Source: Ruminococcaceae bacterium KH2T8 (GTDB taxonomy: Bacteria; Bacillota; Clostridia; Saccharofermentanales; Saccharofermentanaceae). Taken from it: 64,000 nucleotides of DNA. The position numbers were made by a program, and so were the translations under genes. Of this stretch, positions 26,693 to 35,635 are shown piece after piece. Position 1 is the first letter of the stretch. Every line of letters starts with the position of its first letter. Where the stretch lies: NCBI GenBank assembly GCA_900111435.1, contig FOIY01000006.1:178854-242853 (forward strand). Reading direction: 5' to 3'. A model generated the notes under the pieces. The model was not told where the DNA came from and ran no database searches. It saw only the letters and a program-made list of their open reading frames with translations.

Positions 26693-26919
26693 TGGACGAA
26701 TTACTCGAGATACTTAAGGACCTTCACGACGATGTCGATTATGAGACATGCACTACGCTCATCGATGACAGGATCCTCGATTCATTTGATATCGTTACGC
26801 TCGTAGCAGAAGTAGACGACAAGCTCGACGTACAGATACCTCCCGAGGAATTGATCCCCGAGAACTTTAATTCGGCATCCGCACTCTGGGCACTCATCCA
26901 AAGGCTCGATAACGACTGA
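26692..26919 (+). CDS. DltC-like acyl carrier protein
   Basis: A 75-residue acidic carrier protein. The phosphopantetheine attachment Ser is in ILDSFDIVTL (about residue 28; usual motif DSL, here DSF). It shares a base with the ligase stop codon, giving tight translational coupling. It would carry the activated amino acid to the membrane protein encoded next. Confidence 0.88.
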   Translation: MDELLEILKDLHDDVDYETCTTLIDDRILDSFDIVTLVAEVDDKLDVQIPPEELIPENFNSASALWALIQRLDND

Positions 26920-26925
26920 TAAAAG

Positions 26926-28518
26926 ATGCTGTTTACCTCAATTAAGTTCATTGTATTTACGGCGATATTATTCGCGGTATACCATCTCGCGCCGCAGAAG
27001 ATGAGGTGGCCGATGCTGCTCATTGCGAGCGGCATCTATGTCGTGCTCTCGGATGATACGAGATGGGTATTCCTGACATGCATGGCGGTGACTGCCATAA
27101 CATCCTGGGCTGCCGCGCTGTGGATGGATAAGATCGGCTCCGAGTCGGACGCCTACATCAAGTCGCATAAGGAAGAGCTCGATAAGGCCGCGAAGAAAGC
27201 CTTAAAGGAAAAGACCAAGTCAAAAAAGAAACTCATAATGGCACTGTGCCTGCTCTTAAACCTCGGGATACTCGCGGTGACCAAGTATACCGACTTTGTT
27301 ATCGAGAATATAAACGCGGTATTAAAGTCCGAGGTGATCCGTCCGTCCGAGCTGATCGTGCCGCTTGGAATATCCTTTTATACTTTCAGGACGGTAAGCT
27401 ATGTGATCGATGTCTATCGCGGCACCTCGAAAGCGGAGAAGAATCCCTTCAAGGTCGCGCTCTTCGTATCGTTCTTTCCGCAGATCGCGCAGGGCCCCAT
27501 CAGCAGATGGAACAAGCTCTCCGAGACCTTGTTTGAAGGGCGCAGGCTCACGGGCAGTGAATTCGGCTCGGGCTTTATAAGGATACTCTGGGGATATTTT
27601 AAGAAAGTAGTTGTTGCCGACAGGCTCGTAAAGGCGGTCCTTACTATCGTCGGCGATCCGGCGCAGTATCAGGGCATCTTCGTGTTCGCGGCGATGCTGT
27701 TTTATGCTTTCGAGCTCTACTGCGATTTTACGGGTGGTATCGATATCACTATCGGTATCGGCGAATGCCTCGGCGTCAAGATGGAGGAGAACTTCAACCT
27801 TCCGTACTTTTCAAAGAGTATAAAGGAATACTGGAACAGATGGCATATCACGATGGGACAGTGGTTCACGGATTATATCTTCTATCCGCTGTCCATAAGT
27901 CCTAAGATGCTCGAGCTTTCCAAGAAGTCCCGTAAGAAGCTGGGTAACGTGATCGGTAAGAGGATCAGCGTCTATATCGCATGCTTCCTCGTCTGGCTCG
28001 CTACCGGTATCTGGCACGGACCCGCGTGGAATTTCATCGTCTGGGGCCTACTGAACTTCGTAGTGATCATGGTATCGCAGGAGTTCGAGCCTTTGTATGC
28101 AAAGTTTCATTCGAAGTTCGGTCTTAAGAAGCATAAGTGGTACGGCGTATTCGAGATAGTGAGGACATTCTTCCTCATGGGCATGATCAGGATGCTCGAC
28201 TGCTACAGGGATGTGCCGCTCACGTTCAGGATGCTCGGTACGATGTTCACGGGCTTTAAGGTGAGAAGGATCACGGACGGCTCGTTCCTCGAGCTCGGAA
28301 TGTCCGTTAAGGAATATATCCTTGTGGCGGTATGCCTCGTCGTGATCTTCCTCGTGAGCCTTTATAAGGCAGTTACTAAGAAAGATATCAGGGAAAAGCT
28401 CGTATCGAATATGCCGCTCGGCTTTGCGGTATGCGTGATACTCATCATCGTGACGCTCCTCTTTGGCGCATACGGTCACGGATTTGATACGAAGCAGTTT
28501 ATCTATACGCAGTTCTGA
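26926..28518 (+). CDS. DltB-like MBOAT family O-acyltransferase
   Basis: A 530-residue membrane-bound O-acyltransferase with about eleven predicted helices. Family motifs are CDFTGGIDITIGIGECLG, YWNRWHITMGQWFTDYIFYPLS and the catalytic His in IWHGPAWNFIVWG (about residue 365). DltB-type proteins take the aminoacyl group from the carrier and move it across or onto a membrane acceptor. A Lys-rich cytoplasmic stretch (about residues 80-108) is longer than usual. Six bases separate it from the carrier gene. Confidence 0.9.
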   Translation: MLFTSIKFIVFTAILFAVYHLAPQKMRWPMLLIASGIYVVLSDDTRWVFLTCMAVTAITSWAAALWMDKIGSESDAYIKSHKEELDKAAKKALKEKTKSKKKLIMALCLLLNLGILAVTKYTDFVIENINAVLKSEVIRPSELIVPLGISFYTFRTVSYVIDVYRGTSKAEKNPFKVALFVSFFPQIAQGPISRWNKLSETLFEGRRLTGSEFGSGFIRILWGYFKKVVVADRLVKAVLTIVGDPAQYQGIFVFAAMLFYAFELYCDFTGGIDITIGIGECLGVKMEENFNLPYFSKSIKEYWNRWHITMGQWFTDYIFYPLSISPKMLELSKKSRKKLGNVIGKRISVYIACFLVWLATGIWHGPAWNFIVWGLLNFVVIMVSQEFEPLYAKFHSKFGLKKHKWYGVFEIVRTFFLMGMIRMLDCYRDVPLTFRMLGTMFTGFKVRRITDGSFLELGMSVKEYILVAVCLVVIFLVSLYKAVTKKDIREKLVSNMPLGFAVCVILIIVTLLFGAYGHGFDTKQFIYTQF

Positions 28519-28535
28519 TAAGGGAGATAAAGAAA

Positions 28536-29612
28536 GTGAAGAGAGTAAAGATCGGTGTATGCTTAATGCTTTCGGTGATGGTTACCGTCGCCGTGCTCTG
28601 GGTGCTTCAGTGTCTTGTCGTCCCGAAGTATCAGACGGGTATCACCGAAGGATCCATGATCCGGGAATACTACGACAGCGACATGCCTCATGAGGTGCTG
28701 TTCATAGGTGACTGCGAAGTATATGAGAACTTCTCGACCGTTGAGATGTACCGCGAGTACGGTATCTCATCTTATATCAGGGGCAGCGCTCAGCAGCTCA
28801 CATGGCAGTCGTACTATCTTCTCGAGGATACGCTTCGTTATGAGACGCCTAAGGTAGTCGTATTTAACGTACTGGCTCTTAAGTATAACGAGCCTCAGAA
28901 GGAAGCCTATAACAGGATGACTCTGGACGGTATGAGATGGTCGTCTTCGAAGTGGAATTCGATCGAGGAGTCCATGACAGAGGACGAGAATATGCTCGAG
29001 TATATCTTCCCGTTCCTGAGGTATCACTCCAGGTGGTCGTCCCTTAATTCAGATGATTTCGAGTATGCTTTCCACTATAACATCAATACCTTTAACGGCT
29101 ATTACATGAGATGTGATACAAAGGCGGAGCTGGCTTTCCCGCCCGCACCGAGGCTTCTCGACTATGAGCTCGGAAAGAATTCGATGTATTGGCTCGACAG
29201 GATCACGACGCTTTGTGAGGAAAACGGCATCGAGCTCGTCCTCATAAAGGCACCGACTATGTTCCCGTACTGGTATTCCGAGTGGGATGATCAGGTGTCC
29301 GAATATGCGCAGAGTCACGGAGTTCCTTATATCAATTTCCAGAACTACAGAAGGCAGATCGGCCTTGATATGAGGATCGATACTTATGACGGCGGACTGC
29401 ATCTCAATAAAACGGGCGCCGAGAAGATGGCTGATTTCTTCGGAGGCTATCTCGATCGTCACTATGAGCTCACGGACTATCGCGAGGTGCCCGAAGTTGC
29501 GCAGCAGTGGGATGCTGTAATACAATCCTACGAGGAGCTCGCCGCGGCTCAGTACGCGGAACTCGAGCAGTACGGAGAACTGCGCAGTTGGGGAATCAAC
29601 GCAGTCCCGTAA
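28536..29612 (+). CDS. DltD-like SGNH-fold protein with Cys at the nucleophile position
   Basis: A 358-residue protein with a single N-terminal membrane helix (about residues 6-28) and an extracytoplasmic SGNH/GDSL-like domain. Block I reads FIGDCEV, so Cys60 stands where the family has Ser. Block II (IRGSAQQL), block III (FNVLALKYNE) and the acid/His pair in YDGGLHLN (Asp285, His289) are present. It occupies the dltD position after the MBOAT gene and probably completes transfer of the activated group to an envelope polymer. The start is GTG with AGGGAG upstream. Confidence 0.82.
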   Translation: MKRVKIGVCLMLSVMVTVAVLWVLQCLVVPKYQTGITEGSMIREYYDSDMPHEVLFIGDCEVYENFSTVEMYREYGISSYIRGSAQQLTWQSYYLLEDTLRYETPKVVVFNVLALKYNEPQKEAYNRMTLDGMRWSSSKWNSIEESMTEDENMLEYIFPFLRYHSRWSSLNSDDFEYAFHYNINTFNGYYMRCDTKAELAFPPAPRLLDYELGKNSMYWLDRITTLCEENGIELVLIKAPTMFPYWYSEWDDQVSEYAQSHGVPYINFQNYRRQIGLDMRIDTYDGGLHLNKTGAEKMADFFGGYLDRHYELTDYREVPEVAQQWDAVIQSYEELAAAQYAELEQYGELRSWGINAVP

Positions 29613-29630
29613 AAGGTTAGGAGGAGACTT

Positions 29631-30239
29631 ATGAAAAAGTATCTTGCCGCCATGACGGCAGTAGCGGTCCTGGCAATGGCTTTCGCAGGATGTTCTTCGA
29701 GCGAGGAAGGCTCGAATGCACCCGTAGTGATCAATGAAGAGACAGGTTCATCTGTCGCAGATCCGGATAATGCAGACGCTGCTTCGGAGGCGGACTCTCA
29801 GGCTGATGAAGACGCAGCTGTAACCGGCGACGATATGTATACATGCGTATACGAAGGGGTGAGCATCGTTATGAATACTCCCGCTGCATCCGTACTCGAG
29901 GCTCTGGGTGATGACCATACAGACACGTCCGCACCTTCTTGTGCATATCAGGGCATGGACTATTCCTATACTTATGACCACGTGATCTTAAGGGCATATA
30001 CCGATGATGTCGAAGACGACGATCCGATGATCTGCGGCGTGGAATTTCGTGACGATACGGTCTTTACGGCCGAGGGCATCAGCATCGGATCGGCTAGTGA
30101 AGATGTAGTCTCGGCATACGGCGATGCGGATACTCAGGCTGATGGCGGACTTGTCTACGACAACGGCACGACATCGGTCACTTTCTTCATTGAGGATGGT
30201 ATAGTAGTCGGTATTTCTTATACCCTTGATCAAGAATAA
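29631..30239 (+). CDS. Lipoprotein with two similar small domains
   Basis: A 202-residue lipoprotein: signal peptide MKKYLAAMTAVAVLAMAF, lipobox AFAGC, then a Ser/Asp/Glu-rich linker to about residue 65. The mature part has two related beta-rich segments (SIVMNTPAASVLEALGD and GISIGSASEDVVSAYGD), each with the (G)-x-S-x3-V-x3-(Y/L)-G-D pattern of SmpA/BamE- or BLIP-like folds in Firmicute lipoproteins. Function unknown. It lies 18 bases after the SGNH gene and probably ends that operon; a clear ribosomal-protein promoter follows. Confidence 0.8.
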   Translation: MKKYLAAMTAVAVLAMAFAGCSSSEEGSNAPVVINEETGSSVADPDNADAASEADSQADEDAAVTGDDMYTCVYEGVSIVMNTPAASVLEALGDDHTDTSAPSCAYQGMDYSYTYDHVILRAYTDDVEDDDPMICGVEFRDDTVFTAEGISIGSASEDVVSAYGDADTQADGGLVYDNGTTSVTFFIEDGIVVGISYTLDQE

Positions 30240-30301
30240 AGGAGAATAACGGCGATTTCGGGAGATCTCATCCAAATTACAAAGATTTTTACTGAAAAAG
30301 C

Positions 30302-30330
30302 TTGACTTACGTCATACAGGAAAGTATTAT
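30302..30330 (+). promoter_or_regulatory. rplM-rpsI promoter
   Basis: TTGACT (30302-30307), 17-base spacer, TATTAT (30325-30330). Confidence 0.82.
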
Positions 30331-30333
30331 TAT

Positions 30334-30357
30334 CGGGCGTCTTCTCGGAGGCGCTCG
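30334..30357 (+). promoter_or_regulatory. Leader hairpin before rplM (candidate L13 autoregulatory element)
   Basis: CGGGCGTCTT pairs with GAGGCGCTCG around CTCG, a 10-bp stem with three G-T pairs, located right at the predicted transcription start and 47 bases before rplM. Its placement matches the known L13 leader RNAs of Firmicutes, which mediate feedback by L13. I cannot confirm the family from sequence alone. Confidence 0.5.
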
Positions 30358-30403
30358 TATAAGTTAGATCATAAATAAAGAAATTGATAAGGAGTGAAGT
30401 CAT

Positions 30404-30838
30404 ATGAAGACATTTGTTGCTACACCGGCAAACATTGAGAGAAAATGGCTTGTTATTGACGCTTCCGGCAAGACACTCGGTCGTCTCGCTACTGAGGTTG
30501 CTAAGCTTCTCAGAGGAAAGCACAAGCCCACATACACACCTTTCGCAGATACAGGTGATAACGTTATCGTTATCAACGCTTCTGAGATGGTACTTACAGG
30601 TAAGAAGCTCGATCAGAAGCTCTACCGTCACCATTCCGGATATGCAGGCGGAATGAAGGAGATCGATTACAGAACTCTTATGAGCAAGAACCCTGAGAAG
30701 GCTCTCGAGCTTGCAGTAAAGGGTATGCTCCCCAAGAATTCCATGGGTCGCCAGATGTTCAAGAAGCTTCACGTATACGCAGGTGCTGAGCACAATCACG
30801 CAGCTCAGAAGCCCGAAGAGTATACTTTCGAGCAGTAA
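30404..30838 (+). CDS. rplM: 50S ribosomal protein L13
   Basis: A 144-residue protein of normal length with all L13 landmarks: [44 protein letters not shown] and the C-terminal [22 protein letters not shown] region. An early assembly protein of the 50S subunit. AAGGAGTGAAG precedes the ATG. It is the first gene of the conserved rplM-rpsI operon. Confidence 0.98.
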   Translation: MKTFVATPANIERKWLVIDASGKTLGRLATEVAKLLRGKHKPTYTPFADTGDNVIVINASEMVLTGKKLDQKLYRHHSGYAGGMKEIDYRTLMSKNPEKALELAVKGMLPKNSMGRQMFKKLHVYAGAEHNHAAQKPEEYTFEQ

Positions 30839-30856
30839 TAGGGAGGAGAACGTAAT

Positions 30857-31267
30857 ATGGCTACAAAGAAAGCTAACAAAGTTTATTTCTACGGTACAGG
30901 TCGTCGTAAGGACGCTGTTGCTTGCGTTCGCCTCGTTCCCGGTTCCGGTAAGATCACTATCAACGGTAAGGACATCGACGAGTACTTCGGTCTTGATACA
31001 TTGAAGCTCATCGTTCGTCAGCCTCTTGCAGCTACAGAGACAGACGGCAAGTTCGACGTTATCGCTAAGGCTGTCGGCGGCGGTATCTCCGGTCAGGCAG
31101 GCGCTATCCGTCACGGTATCGCAAGAGCACTCGTTGAGGCTGATGCAGATGCTTACAAGGCAACACTTAAGAGCGCCGGTTTCCTTACAAGAGATGCTCG
31201 TATGAAGGAGCGTAAGAAGCCCGGTCTCAAGAAGGCTCGTAAGGCATCCCAGTTCTCCAAGAGATAA
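30857..31267 (+). CDS. rpsI: 30S ribosomal protein S9
   Basis: A 136-residue S9 with [38 protein letters not shown] and the invariant basic C-terminus ending FSKR, which reaches the P-site tRNA. It starts 18 bases after rplM with a GGGAGGAG site and is followed by a strong terminator. Confidence 0.98.
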   Translation: MATKKANKVYFYGTGRRKDAVACVRLVPGSGKITINGKDIDEYFGLDTLKLIVRQPLAATETDGKFDVIAKAVGGGISGQAGAIRHGIARALVEADADAYKATLKSAGFLTRDARMKERKKPGLKKARKASQFSKR

Positions 31268-31298
31268 TCTTTTATCTACGATATTTGCAGAACTTACA

Positions 31299-31330
31299 AG
31301 ACCCGTTGCCGTTTGGCAGCGGGTCTTTTT
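31299..31330 (+). terminator. Intrinsic terminator after rpsI
   Basis: AGACCCGTTGCC pairs with GGCAGCGGGTCT around GTTT, followed by five T. Confidence 0.93.
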
Positions 31331-31458
31331 GTCGATGGGCACAAGATAATCAGATATTTGCGGGCATTGTTTGTGGGCGTGGTATATGGTCTGCCAACTC
31401 CCATATCCCTATAATGTTACGTATTGAAAAAGAAAAGAGTATAAGGATAAAGGATCAG

Positions 31459-32493
31459 ATGTCTGAGCTTCAGAAAAAGGCTTCGAAAGCGAATCGTAAT
31501 CACTTTATAGATATCCTCAAGGGGATATGCATCATATTCGTTATCGTGACCCACTTCTCGTGGACGGCTGACGAGAAGCTCAAGTATTACTTCCCGTTCT
31601 GGATCAATATGGCCGTGCCGCTCTTTATGATCATCTCGGGATATGTATATGCTTTCTCTTACAAGAAGCACAACATAAAGTGCACATCCGATGCCTATGA
31701 GCTCAAGGGGATCCTTTCGAAGATGGTAAGGTATACCGTGCCGTTCGCGATCGCTTTCGCTATCGAGATCGGGTATATGGTCTATGCCCACAAGATGCCT
31801 GCCGACGAGGATCTTATCTTAAGGCTCATCAAGGATTTCATGGTCGGCGGCTATGGCCCGGGAAGCTACTATTTCCCCCTCATGATCCAGTTCATCTTCA
31901 TCTATCCGATCATCTATTTTATCGTTACGAAGTATGAGTTTAAGGGCGTGCTCCTCATCGGACTCCTTAACGCTCTCTTCGAGCTCATGCAGTGCGCTTA
32001 TTGCCTTAACTACACATGCTACAGGCTCCTGATCTTCAGATATATCCTCCTGATCGCAGTAGGATGCTGTACGGCTCAGGGAAAGGTCAAGCAGCACAAG
32101 CTCGTACTGCTCATCTCATTTGTTATCGGACTGATATTTATCTATAACTACAATTACCTCGAGTACGAGCCCAAGATCGTTACTCACTGGACGAAGACTT
32201 CTTTCGTTGCGTGCCTTTATATCATCCCGCTCGCGGTCCTGATGCTGAGCTATCTCGGCAATGTCAGATTCGCGCCTTTGGAATATATCGGTAAGGCTTC
32301 TTACAACATCTTCCTTACACAGATGGTCTGGTATCATTTCGGTTTCAGATGGCTCGAGAAAGTGATCTCCGACAGGCTCACTGTGCTTGCCGTAGATATC
32401 GCGATCTGCGTAGTCGTCGGCATCATCTTTTACTATCTCGAGAAGCCGATCACCGGTTTTGTCGATCGAAAGGCTTCAAAGCTCGTTGCCTGA
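31459..32493 (+). CDS. Acyltransferase family 3 membrane protein
   Basis: A 344-residue integral membrane acyltransferase (Acyl_transf_3/OafA-like) with about ten helices. The N-terminal catalytic region NHFIDILKGICIIFVIVTHF carries the family His, and MAVPLFMIISGYVYAF follows. These proteins O-acetylate or O-succinylate surface sugars. I choose the ATG at 31459 (AAAGGAT upstream) since the frame from 31285 would run through the rpsI terminator and a TATAAT at 31410. The substrate could be one of the envelope glycans made elsewhere in the window. Confidence 0.87.
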   Translation: MSELQKKASKANRNHFIDILKGICIIFVIVTHFSWTADEKLKYYFPFWINMAVPLFMIISGYVYAFSYKKHNIKCTSDAYELKGILSKMVRYTVPFAIAFAIEIGYMVYAHKMPADEDLILRLIKDFMVGGYGPGSYYFPLMIQFIFIYPIIYFIVTKYEFKGVLLIGLLNALFELMQCAYCLNYTCYRLLIFRYILLIAVGCCTAQGKVKQHKLVLLISFVIGLIFIYNYNYLEYEPKIVTHWTKTSFVACLYIIPLAVLMLSYLGNVRFAPLEYIGKASYNIFLTQMVWYHFGFRWLEKVISDRLTVLAVDIAICVVVGIIFYYLEKPITGFVDRKASKLVA

Positions 32494-32543
32494 CACTGTT
32501 GTGTTATACTGTCAACCGACGAACGGATAAGGACGGCAGACCG

Positions 32544-33347
32544 ATGCAGAAGATCATAAATTCACATTGTCATATATATCCTGAGAAGATCGCCGAGAGG
32601 GCGGTCGCAGGGATCAAGAGTTTCTACGATCTTGATACTATGTCGCTCAACGGAACGACGGCTGATCTTATCCGTGACGGAAGCGAGGTCGGGGTCACGC
32701 ATTATCTCGTTCATTCGGTAGCGACGACTCCCGAGCAGGTCCATTCGATCAATACTTTTATCGCAGGCGAAGTAAAGGCTCACGAGGGGCTTTTTACGGG
32801 CTTCGGAACGCTCCATCCTGACAGCGAGGATATAGAAGGCGATGTAGCAGAACTCATCTCGCTGGGACTTAAGGGCGTAAAGCTCCATCCCGATTTCCAG
32901 CAGTTCTCTCTAGATGGCGAGAAGGCCGAAAGACTGGGGGAAGCGATCCGAGGTAAGGACCTTCCGATCCTCGTTCACTGCGGTGACCCGAGATATGAAT
33001 TTTCAAATCCTAAGCAGTTCAGACCGTTCCTCGAGAGATTCCCCGATATTACAGTGATCGGTGCACATTTCGGCGGCTGGAGCAGGTTCGACGAGGCGGC
33101 AGATGTCCTCGCGGGAATCCCTAATCTTTATATAGATACATGCTCATCTTTTTATCTCATGACTCCCGAGAAGGCGAAGGAACTGATACGCAGGTTCGGT
33201 GCCGACAGGGTGCTCTGGGCGACCGATTATCCCATGTGGGAAGCGAAGGCTGAGATGAAGATGTTCAGGAATATCGGATTGACTAAGCGCGAAGAGGAAC
33301 TTATCCTTTATGAGAATGCGGCTAAGCTGCTTGGCCTGGAAGAATAA
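32544..33347 (+). CDS. Amidohydrolase (PF04909-like metal-dependent hydrolase)
   Basis: A 267-residue TIM-barrel metal-dependent hydrolase with the N-terminal metal motif NSHCHIYP, then GVKLHPDFQQ, ILVHCGD, VIGAHFGGW and the C-terminal metal Asp in WATDYPMW. Members hydrolyse or decarboxylate small carboxylates and amides; the substrate here cannot be inferred. The start at 32544 follows AAGGACGG. A long in-frame extension to 32349 overlaps the acyltransferase gene and is rejected. It lies six bases before tsaE. Confidence 0.85.
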   Translation: MQKIINSHCHIYPEKIAERAVAGIKSFYDLDTMSLNGTTADLIRDGSEVGVTHYLVHSVATTPEQVHSINTFIAGEVKAHEGLFTGFGTLHPDSEDIEGDVAELISLGLKGVKLHPDFQQFSLDGEKAERLGEAIRGKDLPILVHCGDPRYEFSNPKQFRPFLERFPDITVIGAHFGGWSRFDEAADVLAGIPNLYIDTCSSFYLMTPEKAKELIRRFGADRVLWATDYPMWEAKAEMKMFRNIGLTKREEELILYENAAKLLGLEE

Positions 33348-33353
33348 TGATAT

Positions 33354-33797
33354 ATGACTACGGAATTTACTACGACATCGGTTGAAGAGACGATAGCACT
33401 CGGAAGAAGGCTCGGCAGCTTGCTGAAGCCCGGTGATGTCGTGGCATTAGACGGCGATCTCGGCGCGGGAAAGACCGTTATCACGAGAGGCATTACAGAG
33501 GGGCTCGGGCTCGTAAGCGAAGATGTCTGCAGCCCGACGTTCACGATAGTCAACGAGTATACGGAGCCTGCCGACAAGGTCCCCGTATTTCATTTTGATA
33601 CCTACAGGCTCTCGGGCGAGGATGACTTTATCGCCGCGGGCCTTGACGAATATTTCTACAGAGGCGGAGTCTGCGTCATCGAGTGGAGCTCCGTTATCGC
33701 CGGACTTCTTCCCAAGGAGACCGTAAAGATCACGATCCTCGGAACGGGAAGCGAGCGAAAGATAACGATAGACGATCCGGAGGGAAGATTATGCTGA
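33354..33797 (+). CDS. tsaE: tRNA t6A synthesis ATPase TsaE
   Basis: A 147-residue P-loop ATPase with Walker A GDLGAGKT, CSPTFTIVNEY and YRLSGEDDF, the hallmarks of TsaE. It drives turnover of the TsaB-TsaD complex that adds threonylcarbamoyl to A37 of ANN-decoding tRNAs. It overlaps tsaB by seven bases. tsaD is not in this window. Confidence 0.95.
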   Translation: MTTEFTTTSVEETIALGRRLGSLLKPGDVVALDGDLGAGKTVITRGITEGLGLVSEDVCSPTFTIVNEYTEPADKVPVFHFDTYRLSGEDDFIAAGLDEYFYRGGVCVIEWSSVIAGLLPKETVKITILGTGSERKITIDDPEGRLC

Positions 33798-34483
33798 TCC
33801 TTTCATGTGATACATCGAATTCGACATGCTGTGCCGGAGTATATGAAGACGGCAGAGAGCTCTCATATGAGCTGAGCCTTGAAAAGAGGACTCACTCCGA
33901 GACATTCATGCCGCTCGTTGAGCGTGTCATAAAGGCATCAGGTAAGGAATATAAGGACCTTGATGCCATTGCAGTAACGACAGGCCCCGGTTCCTTTACC
34001 GGTATCAGGATCGGACTTTCGGCCGTAAAGGGACTTTCGTATGCGCTGTCCATTCCGTGCATTCCCGTATCCTCGACGGCTGCTCTTGCGCTTTCTGTCG
34101 AGAACGTTATCGATACGGCTGAGAATACCATTCTCGTGCCTTCATTTGATGCAAGGAACAACAGGGTCTTTGCTTCCGTAAGAGGCGGAGACGGCTATAC
34201 CGTCCTGATCGAAGAAGGTGCTTATGACGCGAGCGACCTCGCAGGCGAGATCTCTAAGATCGACGGCATCGGCGACAAGACCGTGATCTTATTGGGAGAC
34301 GGCAGCGAAGTGCTCGGCAAGGCGCTTTCCGAAGCCGGCCTCAAGTTCGAGTCGGCAGGCGGATGTGCGATCCTTCCCAAAGGCATTACGGCTGCCGCAA
34401 AGGGGATCGAGCCCGTGGGAGGCGAAGCCGTAACTGCTACTTACTGTGCGGTATCTTCGGCCGAGAGGCTCAGGAAACAGTGA
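33791..34483 (+). CDS. tsaB: tRNA t6A synthesis protein TsaB
   Basis: A 230-residue ASKHA-fold protein starting MLILSCDTSNSTCCAGVYED with the TsaB signature TTGPGSFTGIRIG near residue 65. It dimerises with TsaD in t6A synthesis and lacks the TsaD metal His residues. The ATG at 33791 has GGAGGGAAG upstream and overlaps tsaE; the 3' end overlaps rimI by four bases (GTGA). Confidence 0.95.
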   Translation: MLILSCDTSNSTCCAGVYEDGRELSYELSLEKRTHSETFMPLVERVIKASGKEYKDLDAIAVTTGPGSFTGIRIGLSAVKGLSYALSIPCIPVSSTAALALSVENVIDTAENTILVPSFDARNNRVFASVRGGDGYTVLIEEGAYDASDLAGEISKIDGIGDKTVILLGDGSEVLGKALSEAGLKFESAGGCAILPKGITAAAKGIEPVGGEAVTATYCAVSSAERLRKQ

Positions 34484-34923
34484 ATATCCGAACAGGACAG
34501 CTGTCTGATATCGAAGCCGTTATGGCGCTCGAAAAAGAGTGCATGCCGCACCCGTGGAGCAGAGACGATATCGCCGCACTCTGCGATAGTGAGAATAAGA
34601 TCGCTCTGATCGCAGAAGAGGACGGGGGCATCGCGGGATATGTAGGAGCATCGATGGTCATCGACGAGGCCGAGATCGGTAATATCTGCGTAAGTCCCAA
34701 GTTCAGAAGAAGGGGCATCGCCAAGGCGCTCCTTAACGAGCTTATTCGCGTGCTCAAAGAACGCGGAGTGTGCGTTCTTTTCCTTGAAGTGGAATCAACG
34801 AATACCGGGGCGATCGCGCTTTACGAGCAGAATGCTTTCGAGAAGTATTCGGAGCGAAAGGACTACTACGGAGCAGGCAAGGATGCCCTCCTTTATAAGA
34901 ATACGAAAGGGTTTACAAGATGA
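34480..34923 (+). CDS. rimI: Ribosomal protein S18 N-acetyltransferase RimI
   Basis: A 148-residue GNAT acetyltransferase starting at GTG 34480. NICVSPKFRRRGIAKALL is the acetyl-CoA loop (RRxGxG/A), and EVESTNTGAIALYEQNAFEKYSERKDYY is the RimI-typical C-terminal part. It acetylates the N-terminus of S18 in known cases. Position after tsaB is the classical arrangement. The last four bases overlap the Nudix gene. Confidence 0.93.
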   Translation: MNIRTGQLSDIEAVMALEKECMPHPWSRDDIAALCDSENKIALIAEEDGGIAGYVGASMVIDEAEIGNICVSPKFRRRGIAKALLNELIRVLKERGVCVLFLEVESTNTGAIALYEQNAFEKYSERKDYYGAGKDALLYKNTKGFTR

Positions 34924-35540
34924 GCAGGCTTACGGATCTTTCGCGTGAACTTCACGCACTTGCTTCGGGCGGGATGCTCTATACCAAAGACCGTTTCGAC
35001 AAGGAGCGATTTGAGCGTATAAGGGATATCGCGGCCGAGATACTTGCGATGGATGTTGAAGGCCTTCCAACCGAAAAGGCGGCCGAGCTCTTTACTCAAA
35101 ATGACGGATACCAGACTCCCAAGTGTGACACCAGAGCGGTCATCTTTAACGACAGGGATGAGGTGCTCCTGATAAAGGATTACGATGGCAAATGGGCGCT
35201 GCCCGGAGGCTGGTGTGATCACGATCAGACGATCTTTACAAACACGATAAAGGAAGCATATGAAGAGGCGGGACTCGACGTCGAACCGTATCTTCTCGTA
35301 GCGGCTCACAGCCACAGGAAGCACAACAACCCGAAGTCGTTCTTCAGCGTTATAAGATTCTTCGTTCTTTGCAACGTAAGGGGCGGGGAGTTCAGGGCAA
35401 ATGACGAGACGACAGAATGCGCTTATTTCGCGGTCGACAGTCTCCCCGAGGACATCAATGATCACAAGAGCAATCCCGAGCAGATCAGGCTCTGTCTCGA
35501 GGCTAAGCACGCCGATCATTGGGTCACATTGTTCGACTGA
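34920..35540 (+). CDS. Nudix hydrolase with N-terminal NUDIX_N-like domain
   Basis: A 206-residue protein. The first ~60 residues (LHALASGGMLYTKDRFDKERFERIRDIAAEI) resemble the helical extension of NUDIX_N proteins such as B. cereus RDP hydrolases. The Nudix box GGWCDHD...IKEAYEEAGL near residue 100 keeps the EExGL metal site but lacks the upstream Glu, as is usual in that subfamily. Substrates in the family include nucleoside diphosphate ribose and CDP-choline. It is the last gene of the tsaE-tsaB-rimI run, coupled by an ATGA overlap. Confidence 0.87.
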   Translation: MSRLTDLSRELHALASGGMLYTKDRFDKERFERIRDIAAEILAMDVEGLPTEKAAELFTQNDGYQTPKCDTRAVIFNDRDEVLLIKDYDGKWALPGGWCDHDQTIFTNTIKEAYEEAGLDVEPYLLVAAHSHRKHNNPKSFFSVIRFFVLCNVRGGEFRANDETTECAYFAVDSLPEDINDHKSNPEQIRLCLEAKHADHWVTLFD

Positions 35541-35572
35541 TAATACCGCTTGGCAGAATAAACATAAAACCG

Positions 35573-35593
35573 CGCAGGGGGTATCTGCGTTTT
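35573..35593 (+). terminator. Weak terminator candidate after the tsa-nudix operon
   Basis: CGCAG and CTGCG pair around seven bases and are followed by TTTTAA. The stem is short, so this is a low-confidence call. Confidence 0.35.
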
Positions 35594-35635
35594 AATGCAA
35601 GTAGTCGAATTTGTTTTACGATGCCCTGTTGTTTG

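Noticed and set aside
30230..31342. 370-codon open frame on the minus strand opposite rplM-rpsI
   Set aside because: It is the antisense shadow of two certain ribosomal-protein genes, has a low-complexity Leu/Ser/Cys composition and no ribosome binding site.
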